Positions 1-7,951 of a stretch of DNA of 14,811 bases are shown here, in pieces; position 1 is the stretch's first letter; every line of letters begins with the position of its first letter. The notes under the pieces are model-generated. The model saw only the letters and a list, made by a program, of their open reading frames with translations, did not search any database and had not been told where the DNA came from. The DNA is taken from positions 1 through 14,811 of the forward strand of contig JANNPX010000051.1 of the NCBI GenBank assembly GCA_031400455.1. Direction: 5' to 3'. The position numbers and the translations under genes are program-made. The stretch is from JANXYW01 sp031400455 (GTDB lineage: Bacteria; Chloroflexota; Dehalococcoidia; DSTF01; JACRBR01).

Positions 1-210
1 ACCGGCGTGTCCGTTGCGGTCGGAACCGGCGTGTCCGTTGCGGTCGGAACCGGCGTGTCCGTTGCGGTCGGAGCCGGCGTGTCGGTTGCAGCCGGAACCG
101 GCGTGTCCGTTGCAGCCGGTAGCGGCGTGTCGGTTGCGGTCGGTAGCGGCGTGTCCGTTGCGGTCGGAACCGGCGTGTCCGATGCCGCTGGCACTGGCGT
201 ATCTGTCGCC
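1..210. repeat. 24-bp tandem repeat coding a Thr-Pro-Ala-Asp linker
   Basis: A 24-bp unit (accggcgtgtccgttgcggt plus cgga) repeats in tandem from the window edge to about 210 and then decays to about 281. Read on the minus strand it codes DTPVPTAT octapeptides with L, A and PAA variants. The unit is a multiple of three, so copy-number change would lengthen or shorten the linker without shifting frame. The array runs off the left edge, so total copy number is unknown. Confidence 0.9.
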
Positions 211-3200
211 GACGGGATCGCTGTGTCCGTCGCTGTCGCCGTGGGGCTGATGGTCGGCGTGGCGGTAGGTGACGGCGTGGGCGTGTCGATCGCAACATCC
301 TCTCGCGTCAGCGCCGATTCGAACGAACCGCTGTCGCACCCGTCACCCTGTGGACGCGCTGTTCCGCGCTGATCTGTCGGCGGGCACGCGGCGGGATCGG
401 CTCCGGCTATCGCCGGATTCTGTGGCAGAAGGGCGTGCGTCCACGTCAGTCCGCCATTGTCCGCGAGGGCGTCGAGTGGAGACTCGGCGCCGAGCGAGTT
501 GCCATCCTGGACTCCGGCGATCGTGCATCCGGCGGGCGCCTCGAAGACGTTGTAGCCGAGCGAGTTGAGCGTGCCGATGCAGTCGCCCGGCACGTTGCCG
601 AGGTCCACGTTGTTGGCAAACAGGCTGTTACGCACGTTCACCGTGGCGGTGTTGTGTATGCCCCCTGTTGCCGGGTACGTGTTTGGGCCGGAGATCGCCG
701 GCGGGCCTGAGTTGTTGTTCGCCACGGTGACATTCGTCAGGTTGAGGACGCCACCGCCGAAATTGGAGATCGTGCCTCGCTTTGCGATCGTGTTCGCGCC
801 ACCGCGATTTCCGCTGATGGTGGAGTTGGTTATCGACATCAGCCCCTGGTTGTCGATGGCCCGGTCGAGCGAGTTGCTGATGGTCGACCCCCGGATCGTG
901 ACATTGCCGGCCGTGCTCAAGCCGCTCCCGTGGCTGGCGTCGAAGGTGCTGTCGACGATGTCGACCTGCGGGGCCGGGACTAACGCGCTCCCGTTGGAGA
1001 TCTGCATGGAATCGTTTCCACTGTTGTCGATACGCACCCGGGTGAGCGTCACATGGGTTTCGGGGAACACCACAATGCCGGCAGCGCCGTTGCGGATGCT
1101 GACGTCCGTGAGATCGGCGTCGCCCATCAGGCCGAGAGAAGCCTCCGACACCATGTCAGCGATGGAGACACGGTTCAACGTCAGCGTGTTCGGGTTCGTC
1201 GTCCCTCGCTTGTGATAGAGGACGATGCCCGCCATCTTGCCGTCCCGAAAGCCGACATCCTCGATCACGACGTCGATGCCGGCTCCGTTGACGTTCTCGC
1301 TCCCGATTTGCAGGATCCCGCTCGGATACCCGGACATGCTTTCACCCGGCACCTCGACTGGTTGAGAGTACGAGCCGTCGATAACGGTCTTGTCCTGCCC
1401 CGCCCCGTAGATCGAAAGGTCGCCGCCATTGATCACATCGAGGTCGCCCGAAGCAACCCATGTTCCGAAGCAGCAGTACTCGGCGTAGTTCGCGAGACGC
1501 TGCAGCTCGAACACTCCCTCGGGTAGGACGATCGTGTTGAGGCCAGAAGCGGACTCGGACTGCTGGAACGCAGCCCTCAGCGTGCACATGCCACCTACGG
1601 TCAGGCACAGATTGTCGCCCAGCGAAGCGTCCGCCAGATCCAGTGTGCAGTTCACAACGAACCAACCCGGCTGCAGAGTCACCGGGGGCAGTGCTCCCAC
1701 ATCACCGTTCGGACAGCCGATGATTGGCGTCGCTGTTGGCGTTCTCGTCGGTGTTGGCGTTCGTGTAGGCGTCGGCGTGTTCGTTCCCCCCGGCGTGTTT
1801 GTGGATGTCGGGGTTGCCGTCGGTGTTGGCGTTGCCGCGCAGCCCGCATCGACCGCATCAGTGTCACCGTCGCCGTCGTTGTCGATGCCATCCGTGCACG
1901 TCGCCGGAATCGAGCTGTGCTCCGGCGTGCTTCCGGAGTCGAACTCACCCGATCCGAGCGCGATCTCTGTCTCGTCGGTGTGGCCATCGCCGTCGGAGTC
2001 AGGACATACGTCCACAAGAACTGTTGTAGACCGCTCGAGGTGTTCGCCCAGGGAGTCGCCGTTAGCGATGAACCGGACGCTGCGCGTACCGCAGGACGGG
2101 AACACGATCGATGCCGAAAACACTCCGTCGCCGGCGACCACGTCGGACGCCACACCGTCATCCAGCAGGTCCAGCTCAACCGGCAACTCGCCGGACGTGG
2201 CGACGGACGCCGAGACGATGGCGGAGAGGCCACCGGCACTGCTGAGATCCGCCGTCAGCGTCACCGGTGCACTAGCATCGGGCCGATTCGGTGATGCTGC
2301 GACGGCGAGGACGAGTGTATTCGTCATGGCCGTCGTCACCATGAAAGGCTGCGGTGTCGAAAGCGGGCTGACCGGCGATATTTCTAGCGTCCAGTACCCG
2401 GCAGCCGGCGAGTCGATCGCCCAGATGTCGATCAGCTGTCCTTCCATGAAGGGCGCTGCAGGCCCATGGGCGACGCCGGCGTCGCTCGGCAGCACCACGC
2501 TGCTGTCCGGCCGCCGTACGGTCAATTGGAAGTCCGGCGTGCTGTCGGTGTCCTGCCATATGGCGGAGAAGGCGACGCCACCGGCCGATGCCTCAACGTA
2601 CACCTGATGGGAGTCGGTCGCGGACTGCGTCGTTCCGAAGTAGAGGTCGGCTATCCCGGACTCGCCCGTGCCCGCGGCGGCCAACGACACAAGCCGCGCT
2701 GTGCTGGCGCGCGGAGCCGCCGAAGTAACGGCTCCGCCGCCGGAGGCCTCAGCCAACGGTATTCCGAGGAACTGGTTGATCTGGCAGAAGGTGTGTACGA
2801 GGTCAGACTGGCAATTCGGAAGGGGCGGGTCATCGGCCTCGCCCGGAAGCTCCTGGCAGCCGGCCTTGTGCGAGACGTTCTGGTACACAAACGTCGTGGC
2901 GGGTGGGAACGGACCGGCGGCGCTGCCGCTCGACACCAGGCAGTCGTCGTCGCCTGAGACGAGGAGCGTCGACCAGCTGGCGGGCGGGTCCGCGTTGAGG
3001 GCCACTTCGCCGGTCAGGACGCGATAATCGGTGCTGGAGGGCGTCCACCCCGGGTTGATCTGAGGATAGATCGGCGAAACGAGGCTCATGTCGCGCGCGC
3101 CCAGGTCGTCCTGCCAGACACCATCCAAGAGGTCCACCTGGCATGCGGACAGCGTGCTCACCGATAGGCAGGCTCCCATATCTCCGAGCATCGCGATATC

Positions 3201-5450
3201 GGCGGCAATCGTTCCAAGGTTCGGCGTGCCGAGCATGGCCAGTTTGTCAACGTATGCGCTGCCACCGCGTTTCTCGACGTAGTAGCGCGAGTTCACGCCG
3301 CCGTAGCTGTGCGCGATGATGTCGATCTTGCCTTCAGGTGAGCGCGTACGCTCAAGGAAGCCGCCGGGGCCCTCGACGTACTGCTCCATCAGCGCGCTGA
3401 TCGCGAACGTGCCGAGTTTCCAGTCATAGCCGGTGTTTCCCGGCAGCGGACTCCCCGGGTTGAAGCACTCGACGCGATCCGCGACGTCGGCTTCGGCGCC
3501 CGGAAACACCGAGTAATCGACGAGGTGCGCTTCCACCCAGGGTTCGACGGCGTACATGCCCTTCTGGCAGCTGCTGCCGTAACCGTGTACGAGGAGGACT
3601 GCCGGGACGCGCTGGATGGTGAACGGCAGCGATGTCGTCCGCCCGCTCGGTTCCTTCACGTCGACTAACCAGGCACCCGCGAACACTGCGCCGATCGGCA
3701 ATATGGATGGCAGCGCGGCCAGATGCTCAGCAGAGATGGGAAGTTCGATGGATGTGTTGAACAGGCACGGACAGCCGCCCGGGAACGTCCCGATCACCTC
3801 GAACTCGTCCGGCATCCCGGCATATGCGCAATTGCTGAGCGCCGTCGGTACGTCGTTCTCCAGCAGCACCGCGACCGTGCAGGTCGGCATGTCCACCTTG
3901 TTACCGTTGTCGGGGTACGTCTCCGGGCGCGCGAACGTGACGTGGAACACGTCGTAGAGCTGCGCCTGGAACGACATCAGGAAGAATGCTGCATCATCGG
4001 TGGAGATGAACTGCCGGCTCGGTGCTTCGGTAGGACACTGGGCCTGTCCGAATTCGGGGCACCTCACCAAACGCGCGGCCAGCAGTCCAACGTCCGCCGT
4101 GACCACATCCACGGGAGTGTTGACCCCCGTGAGTTCGGGCGTCGTTACCCCGTTCCCCAACTGCCCGAAGTGGTTATAGCCCCAGCACTTTGCGCCGCCC
4201 GTCTCGAGAACGGCGCAATTGTGCGTGCCTCCGCCTGCGATGTCGATGACGCCAGAGGACAACCCAACGACCGGTACAGGTACAGTCTCGCGAGCCGTGA
4301 ACGCGCCGGTGCCAGCCGCGCCCAGGTTGTTGAGCCCCCAGCACCAGACTCCGCCCAGGTCATCCAGCGCGCAAGAGCTGTCGCTCGTCGTTACTTCGGT
4401 GATGACGTCGTCGACGAAATCATCCACGAAGTCCGGCGACCAGACGGCGTAGGGTGGTGCAGTCTCGAACGTGCCGTTGCCGATCTGGCCGTGCGCGTTG
4501 TATCCCCAGCAGTACGCATCGTTGATCAGATCGACGACGCAGGTCTCGGCCCCACCCACGGCGAGGTCCATCACCCAACTCGGAAATCCTGGTACGTCGG
4601 CCGGCAGCGCGCGGCACCCATCTGATGTACCGCTGGTGCACTCTGCTGTCGTCGGCACGTCGGTGGGATTCGCGCGAGGCCCGATTCCCAACTGTCCGTT
4701 GTAGTTCATCCCCCAGCACTTGACGTCGCCGCCGTAGAGCAGCGCGCACGTATGCAGCCCGCCTGCCTCGACCTTCTTCACGCCGGACAAACGCTGTCCA
4801 CCGTCGCATGTGAAGCCCGTTCCGGTCTCGCACACCGGGGTCGGCCCCAGCCACGCGTTTCCGCTGGTGTTGTTGCCCACCTGCCCGTAGTTGTTGAGTC
4901 CCCAGCACCACACTTCCGTCTCGAGTGTGAGCACGCACGTATGGTCGTGTCCCGCGGACACCTGCATGGCTACGAGCGAATCACTGACCAGAAGCGGATA
5001 CGGGTTCGCCGTCGCCGGCCCCGACTGGCCGTTGCCCAGTTGCCCCCACGTGTTATCGCCCCAGCAGCGGACGCGATTGACCGCGATGGCGCAGGTGTGC
5101 GAGCCGCCGGCGGAAACCTGCTTCGTGCTGCCGAAGCCAAGCACCACGACATTCTTGGGGATCGAACTGTCAGTGAAATCGCCCGTGCCTAACTGGCCTG
5201 AGCTGTTCAGCCCCCAGCACTTGAGGCCGTCCGACGTGGTGATCGCGCACGTGTGATTGAGGCCGACTTCGATGCTCTTGAAGCCAGGTGGCGTGTCGGC
5301 CCGCGAGACGCCCGGTCCGCCGAAAGGCTCCGCACCCGCGGCCAACGCGATGATGCCCACCAGGGCGAAAAGCAGCACCCGTCGAGTCGGCGCACGCCGA
5401 CCGATGTGGGAGAAGACGCGCCAGACACCGCGAGTCGGAGTCGTCCGCAA
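1..5450 (-). CDS. Secreted mosaic protein: RCC1 repeats, lipase-like hydrolase, PPC-like, CSLREA/beta-helix, Thr-Pro linkers (3' end cut by window)
   Basis: The minus-strand frame stays open from an in-frame TGA near 5530 to the window edge, more than 1,800 codons, so the C-terminus is missing. I chose TTG at 5450: GGAAGG lies 8 nt upstream and it gives an Arg-rich n-region before the core VLLFALVGIIALAAGA. GTG at 5378 is the alternative. Residues in order from TTG: signal peptide to about 45; seven RCC1 repeats at about 55-435 (HTCAI...CWG.N..GQLG); alpha/beta-hydrolase at about 610-900 with VLLVHGYG, nucleophile motif AHSYGG (Ser ~715), SGDDD (~834) and DLVHTF (His ~886), in the Ser-Asp-His order of lipases; PPC-like beta domain at about 920-1020; a beta domain at about 1050-1145; DSDGDGHTDE calcium-type loop and TDGIDNDGDGDTD at about 1147-1208; Thr-Pro linker; CSLREA-like MCTLRAAF (~1288); beta-helix with choice-of-anchor Q-like ending DQRGTARPQGDGC; second linker. 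Likely exported or surface-attached. Its substrate is not evident. Confidence 0.9.
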   Translation of the reverse strand, partial: MRTTPTRGVWRVFSHIGRRAPTRRVLLFALVGIIALAAGAEPFGGPGVSRADTPPGFKSIEVGLNHTCAITTSDGLKCWGLNSSGQLGTGDFTDSSIPKNVVVLGFGSTKQVSAGGSHTCAIAVNRVRCWGDNTWGQLGNGQSGPATANPYPLLVSDSLVAMQVSAGHDHTCVLTLETEVWCWGLNNYGQVGNNTSGNAWLGPTPVCETGTGFTCDGGQRLSGVKKVEAGGLHTCALLYGGDVKCWGMNYNGQLGIGPRANPTDVPTTAECTSGTSDGCRALPADVPGFPSWVMDLAVGGAETCVVDLINDAYCWGYNAHGQIGNGTFETAPPYAVWSPDFVDDFVDDVITEVTTSDSSCALDDLGGVWCWGLNNLGAAGTGAFTARETVPVPVVGLSSGVIDIAGGGTHNCAVLETGGAKCWGYNHFGQLGNGVTTPELTGVNTPVDVVTADVGLLAARLVRCPEFGQAQCPTEAPSRQFISTDDAAFFLMSFQAQLYDVFHVTFARPETYPDNGNKVDMPTCTVAVLLENDVPTALSNCAYAGMPDEFEVIGTFPGGCPCLFNTSIELPISAEHLAALPSILPIGAVFAGAWLVDVKEPSGRTTSLPFTIQRVPAVLLVHGYGSSCQKGMYAVEPWVEAHLVDYSVFPGAEADVADRVECFNPGSPLPGNTGYDWKLGTFAISALMEQYVEGPGGFLERTRSPEGKIDIIAHSYGGVNSRYYVEKRGGSAYVDKLAMLGTPNLGTIAADIAMLGDMGACLSVSTLSACQVDLLDGVWQDDLGARDMSLVSPIYPQINPGWTPSSTDYRVLTGEVALNADPPASWSTLLVSGDDDCLVSSGSAAGPFPPATTFVYQNVSHKAGCQELPGEADDPPLPNCQSDLVHTFCQINQFLGIPLAEASGGGAVTSAAPRASTARLVSLAAAGTGESGIADLYFGTTQSATDSHQVYVEASAGGVAFSAIWQDTDSTPDFQLTVRRPDSSVVLPSDAGVAHGPAAPFMEGQLIDIWAIDSPAAGYWTLEISPVSPLSTPQPFMVTTAMTNTLVLAVAASPNRPDASAPVTLTADLSSAGGLSAIVSASVATSGELPVELDLLDDGVASDVVAGDGVFSASIVFPSCGTRSVRFIANGDSLGEHLERSTTVLVDVCPDSDGDGHTDETEIALGSGEFDSGSTPEHSSIPATCTDGIDNDGDGDTDAVDAGCAATPTPTATPTSTNTPGGTNTPTPTRTPTPTRTPTATPIIGCPNGDVGALPPVTLQPGWFVVNCTLDLADASLGDNLCLTVGGMCTLRAAFQQSESASGLNTIVLPEGVFELQRLANYAEYCCFGTWVASGDLDVINGGDLSIYGAGQDKTVIDGSYSQPVEVPGESMSGYPSGILQIGSENVNGAGIDVVIEDVGFRDGKMAGIVLYHKRGTTNPNTLTLNRVSIADMVSEASLGLMGDADLTDVSIRNGAAGIVVFPETHVTLTRVRIDNSGNDSMQISNGSALVPAPQVDIVDSTFDASHGSGLSTAGNVTIRGSTISNSLDRAIDNQGLMSITNSTISGNRGGANTIAKRGTISNFGGGVLNLTNVTVANNNSGPPAISGPNTYPATGGIHNTATVNVRNSLFANNVDLGNVPGDCIGTLNSLGYNVFEAPAGCTIAGVQDGNSLGAESPLDALADNGGLTWTHALLPQNPAIAGADPAACPPTDQRGTARPQGDGCDSGSFESALTREDVAIDTPTPSPTATPTISPTATATDTAIPSATDTPVPAASDTPVPTATDTPLPTATDTPLPAATDTPVPAATDTPAPTATDTPVPTATDTPVPTATDTP

Positions 5451-6111
5451 CTCGACCGCCTTCCGAGGGGAATGGCCAAGACAGCTGGCTCGTCGCCAGC
5501 CTTGGACAGAGCGTAACTCAGATCTCCGTCAGAGTGTTCATCGCCCGTCAAGTTGACGCGTGCTATCGCGGACATGCAGAGCGTCCGGCGTTCGAGTGCG
5601 TCCGGAGGTCGCCGGTGCCAGCGGGTCTCGTACTCGTGCGCCTCACGCTCTTCCCAAGAGTCGCTACCTTGGCAATTACGCGGCACCGCGACGCTTGGTT
5701 AGAGTGGTGCCGAAGGCGGGAGTCGAACCCACATGAGCCTTGCGGCCAACGGTACTTGAGCGTCCGCTGTCCTTCCCTCTCGGCCCCAACCGGCCAAGTG
5801 CTGCCCCGTCTCGTGAGAGCAACGAAATCCCTTCGTTTCAACGCGTCACGTCCTGTCCCGCTCCGCACCACGAATCGCGCGCGGAGGTCGGGTCGAACGC
5901 ATTGCCATAACGGTCCGAGAGGCACGTGCCCGGCCGACTCCACGTTAGAGAAGCGGCCGGACGAGTCAAGAGCCACGGACTGGCATTCCATCACCTGACG
6001 GCCGGTTCGCTGGTCCGCCGGTTCGGACAAACAGGAGCCGTCCACTGATCCATTCGATGCCCCAACCCGTAGTGATTTGCGCACGATTCCGAAGACGCAG
6101 GAGACAATGAG
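5451..6111. other. Mostly non-coding interval between divergent genes
   Basis: Between the secreted mosaic gene (minus) and the DICT gene (plus) I see no convincing protein gene. The interval holds the tRNA-like sequence at 5705-5784. A small perfect hairpin, AACGAA-N5-TTCGTT, lies at 5821-5837, 37 nt upstream of the tRNA on its strand. The region presumably also holds promoters for both flanking genes, but I could not assign a convincing -35/-10 pair. Open frames here include one that translates the tRNA itself, which marks it as spurious. Confidence 0.6.
5705..5784 (-). tRNA. tRNA-Leu-like gene, probably CAA anticodon, with shortened D-arm
   Basis: The 3' half is clear. The T-arm is GTGGG-TTCGACT-CCCGC, followed by CTTCGGC, discriminator A and an encoded CCA (5705-5707). 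A class II variable arm with a GCC-GCAA-GGC hairpin precedes it, and A73 plus a long variable arm points to Leu. The 5' acceptor strand GCCGAGA (5778-5784) pairs with CTTCGGC at six of seven positions, counting one G-T. The loop CTCAAGT would give anticodon CAA (5756-5758). The anticodon stem is poor and pairs well only with a bulged A. The span is 80 nt instead of the usual 85 or so, with the loss in the D-arm. It may be a functional variant, a decayed copy or an assembly error. Confidence 0.55.
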
Positions 6112-7206
6112 ATGGATTGGAAACTACTTGCCGCGGAGCGAAGTGAGCAGGACCCGTACGGTCTCACGGCGTTCTTGCGCAGACTTGAGGATGAGTTGGG
6201 GGCCGGCGGGTCGCTCACCGGCTTCACGTTCCTCAACGACGCGCGTGAGATGCTGACGTTCTCGCGAAACATCGAGCAGACAATGCTCGCTTCTGACGCG
6301 AGCGGTCCGCTGTACGTTGGGTTCCAGACGGCGGCGAAGCTTGAGGGCGAAACCGAACGCTATCGTCACATGTTCGAGCACCGCGTCCGAACGCACGGCT
6401 TTGGAACGGGCAACCCGGCTCCCGGCGCCCTCGACGTGGTGTCAAGCTGGGATGCCCTTCCTGAGCACCACGCGGCGCTCGAGAATCAGTGGTTTCTCGT
6501 CACGAGCGATCCGGATCCAGTGGCGTTTGTCGGCTGGGAGGTCTCTGACCGGTCGATCTGGGGCGAGGGCGGGATCACCGCGAGCGGCAAGGCTTTCGTT
6601 GGCTTCGTCTCAGACGAAGCGCGCGTCGTTGATGCCGTCATCGAACACCTTGAGACCGTGCGGGTCGGCGGTGGCGAGCCACTCAAGAGCAATGTCACAC
6701 GAGCGCTGTCCGGATTTCAGCCCAAACGTACGATGATCGTCGTCGACGACGGCAGGCGGCCGTATCTGCGGCGTGCTTTCGACGTGGCGCTCAGCGGCGC
6801 CTTCGGCCCTAGCAAGATCTATCTCTTCGACTTGTCCGCTGCTTCTTACCTCGTCAATCCCTACCCGAATAACGAGGAGGAGTGGCGGCGACCGCACTCG
6901 AGTCGCATGCTTCGGCGCGCGCTCGGCCGCGGATACCTGGCCGACTTAATCGACGAGCTTGCTGATCGCGGCATCGAGGCAGAGGCCGTGCTGCCGGAAG
7001 GCGTCGGCTTCAAGCGACTCGCGGAGTTGAGCGACCAACTCAACGTGGACCTCGTCGTGCTACCGGAGGAGTTCACTCAGCCGGCGCTAATCGACCGGTT
7101 GCGCGGGAACTCGGTGAGCTCACTCGGTAGCCCAAGGGCGCGGCTCATTGTGGAGCGTGCGGATCCTCCGCAGCGCGAAGGGCGACCGGCGCTTGCCGCC
7201 GTCTAA
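6112..7206 (+). CDS. DICT-domain sensory protein with C-terminal USP-like domain
   Basis: The 364-residue product is predicted cytoplasmic, with no signal peptide or membrane segment. Residues about 35-205 resemble the DICT sensory domain, known mainly from bacterial signalling proteins next to diguanylate cyclase or two-component modules. Features are an early LTFSRNIEQTM segment, alternating strands such as PLYVGFQTA and NQWFLVTSDPDPVAFVGWEV, and a closing helix DAVIEHLETV. Residues about 208-350 form a Rossmann-like alpha/beta unit. It starts with KRTMIVVDDGRRPYLRRAFD and ends with LNVDLVVLPEEF and ARLIVERA, like a universal stress protein fold, although the nucleotide-binding loop is not clearly conserved. 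AGGAG at 6099-6103, 8 nt before ATG, supports the start. No output domain (GGDEF, kinase, DNA-binding) is present. Both domain calls rest on pattern recognition; the ligand is unknown. Confidence 0.7.
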   Translation: MDWKLLAAERSEQDPYGLTAFLRRLEDELGAGGSLTGFTFLNDAREMLTFSRNIEQTMLASDASGPLYVGFQTAAKLEGETERYRHMFEHRVRTHGFGTGNPAPGALDVVSSWDALPEHHAALENQWFLVTSDPDPVAFVGWEVSDRSIWGEGGITASGKAFVGFVSDEARVVDAVIEHLETVRVGGGEPLKSNVTRALSGFQPKRTMIVVDDGRRPYLRRAFDVALSGAFGPSKIYLFDLSAASYLVNPYPNNEEEWRRPHSSRMLRRALGRGYLADLIDELADRGIEAEAVLPEGVGFKRLAELSDQLNVDLVVLPEEFTQPALIDRLRGNSVSSLGSPRARLIVERADPPQREGRPALAAV

Positions 7207-7290
7207 CACGCGTCGAGGAGTGCGCGTCCCCGTATGCGCATCGCTGAAACAACGGAAGGCGCTCATCTGAATTCCCCGGAGGTATTTCCC

Positions 7291-7464
7291 ATGACCACCC
7301 ACGAGTCGAATCACTTAGACGGCCAGCGGTACTCCGTGCGCAGGCGGGGGTTCGTGGACAGCCACGCGTTCTTTGCTCTGTTCCTGATCTGCACGTTGTC
7401 CGTGGCGATCGCGTTAGCCCTCGTCGGACTGGCCGGGAGTCCCGCGTGGCTTGGATTCAGCTGA
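7291..7464 (+). CDS. Small single-span membrane protein (57 aa)
   Basis: I use ATG at 7291, not the in-frame ATG at 7234, because GGAGG (7278-7282) sits 8 nt upstream. The product has a polar, Arg-containing N-terminus (QRYSVRRRGF) and one long hydrophobic stretch at about residues 25-50 (FFALFLICTLSVAIALALVG). It ends shortly after the membrane in SPAWLGFS. The positive residues before the span predict the N-terminus inside. I do not recognise the family. It is the first of four tiny membrane genes in tight succession; the next start is 23 nt after its stop. Confidence 0.75.
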   Translation: MTTHESNHLDGQRYSVRRRGFVDSHAFFALFLICTLSVAIALALVGLAGSPAWLGFS

Positions 7465-7487
7465 GATCCAGCAAGGAGAGGTACACG

Positions 7488-7661
7488 ATGCAGAGTCGCT
7501 CTCGTCAAGTTGATGCGCCAGTGGTCTTGTTTCTCATAGCTGCGTTTATCTCGTTTTGCTTCTCTATCGTCCTGTGGTTCTTCGTCGACAAGACGTCAGG
7601 AATCTTCGTGGGAATATGGGTTCCCTCAATTCTTGCGCTCGGCGCCCTGGTGCGGAGGTAG
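7488..7661 (+). CDS. Small membrane protein with two hydrophobic segments (57 aa)
   Basis: AAGGAG at 7473-7478 lies 9 nt before the ATG at 7488, which I prefer over a GTG at 7446 inside the previous gene. The product has two hydrophobic segments. The first, at about residues 10-27, is VVLFLIAAFISFCFSIVLWF. After a short DKTSG turn comes the second, GIFVGIWVPSILALGALV, ending in RR. Small proteins with a similar GIFVG-WVPSILALG signature occur in actinobacterial and chloroflexotal genomes as unnamed membrane proteins; that is from memory, not a search. The stop overlaps the region just after the ribosome binding site of the next gene, so the two are probably translationally coupled. Confidence 0.8.
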   Translation: MQSRSRQVDAPVVLFLIAAFISFCFSIVLWFFVDKTSGIFVGIWVPSILALGALVRR

Positions 7662-7663
7662 TC

Positions 7664-7768
7664 ATGGGCATCCAAATCCTGATCGCCGTCATGGGCTGTC
7701 TCGTCTTCGGCATCGTGTTCACGGCGCTCATGTTTCTCTTCGTTGCACAGGAGGGCCGCGAGTCATGA
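7664..7768 (+). CDS. Tiny single-span membrane protein (34 aa)
   Basis: GGAGG at 7654-7658 overlaps the end of the preceding gene and sits 5 nt before the ATG at 7664. That is strong support for so short a frame. The product is one hydrophobic helix (GIQILIAVMGCLVFGIVFTA, continuing LMFLFVA) followed by a charged tail QEGRES. No family is recognised. Only 2 nt separate its start from the stop of the gene before it, and its own stop is 1 nt before the TTG of the next candidate gene. This packing suggests the proteins are made in fixed ratio and may sit in one membrane complex, which is inference. Confidence 0.7.
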   Translation: MGIQILIAVMGCLVFGIVFTALMFLFVAQEGRES

Positions 7769-7769
7769 G

Positions 7770-7877
7770 TTGGCGAAATGGGCGATCCGCGTTTGGCTCG
7801 CCATCGCTGGCTTAGCAGGTGCTGATCGGTTCGTGATTCGTCGTCTCATGCAGCGCAAGAATCGCAACCTCACCTAG
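7770..7877 (+). CDS. Tiny membrane-associated protein, TTG start (35 aa)
   Basis: A frame opens at TTG 7770, 1 nt after the previous stop, and ends at TAG 7875-7877. Its product begins MAKWAIRVWLAIAGLAGADR and continues FVIRRLMQRKNRNLT: a short amphipathic or hydrophobic helix with a strongly basic tail. GGAGGG at 7750-7755 is 14 nt upstream, farther than usual, so initiation may depend on coupling to the preceding gene. A competing ATG at 7765 overlaps the previous stop (ATGA) but yields only 16 residues. I prefer the TTG frame because its composition matches the neighbouring small membrane proteins. Confidence 0.5.
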   Translation: MAKWAIRVWLAIAGLAGADRFVIRRLMQRKNRNLT

Positions 7878-7951
7878 TCGCTGACATCGCAGGCTTAAAC
7901 GCGCGAAGATACTCGCACCGAAGGCTCAGGGAGGCGGTACACTCGCGGATT

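Noticed and set aside
1..281. Possible CRISPR array from the regular repeat
   Set aside because: There are no unique spacers. The 24-bp units are directly tandem and code an in-frame Thr-Pro octapeptide.
1534..2607. Long plus-strand open frame with VGV-rich repeats, and other plus-strand frames in 1-5500
   Set aside because: They lie antisense to the minus-strand mosaic gene, whose frame gives coherent domains throughout. The VGV repeats are just the reverse reading of the Thr-Pro linker.
5207..5686. Minus-strand 159-codon frame overlapping the start of the mosaic gene
   Set aside because: It overlaps the signal peptide and first RCC1 repeat in another frame, its product is low-complexity and Arg/Ser-rich, and it matches nothing I know.
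5705..5784. tRNA 3' end as attachment site of an integrated element
   Set aside because: I found no second copy of the tRNA 3' end and no integrase gene in the window, so there is no support beyond the odd tRNA shape.
5563..6084. Minus-strand 173-codon open frame
   Set aside because: It translates straight through the tRNA-like sequence (the SCGFDSRLRHH signature of a misread tRNA), has no recognisable fold and no ribosome site.
7765..7815. 16-codon frame starting ATGA at the stop of the third small membrane gene
   Set aside because: It is too short, with no hydrophobic helix. The overlapping TTG frame at 7770 gives a product more like its neighbours.
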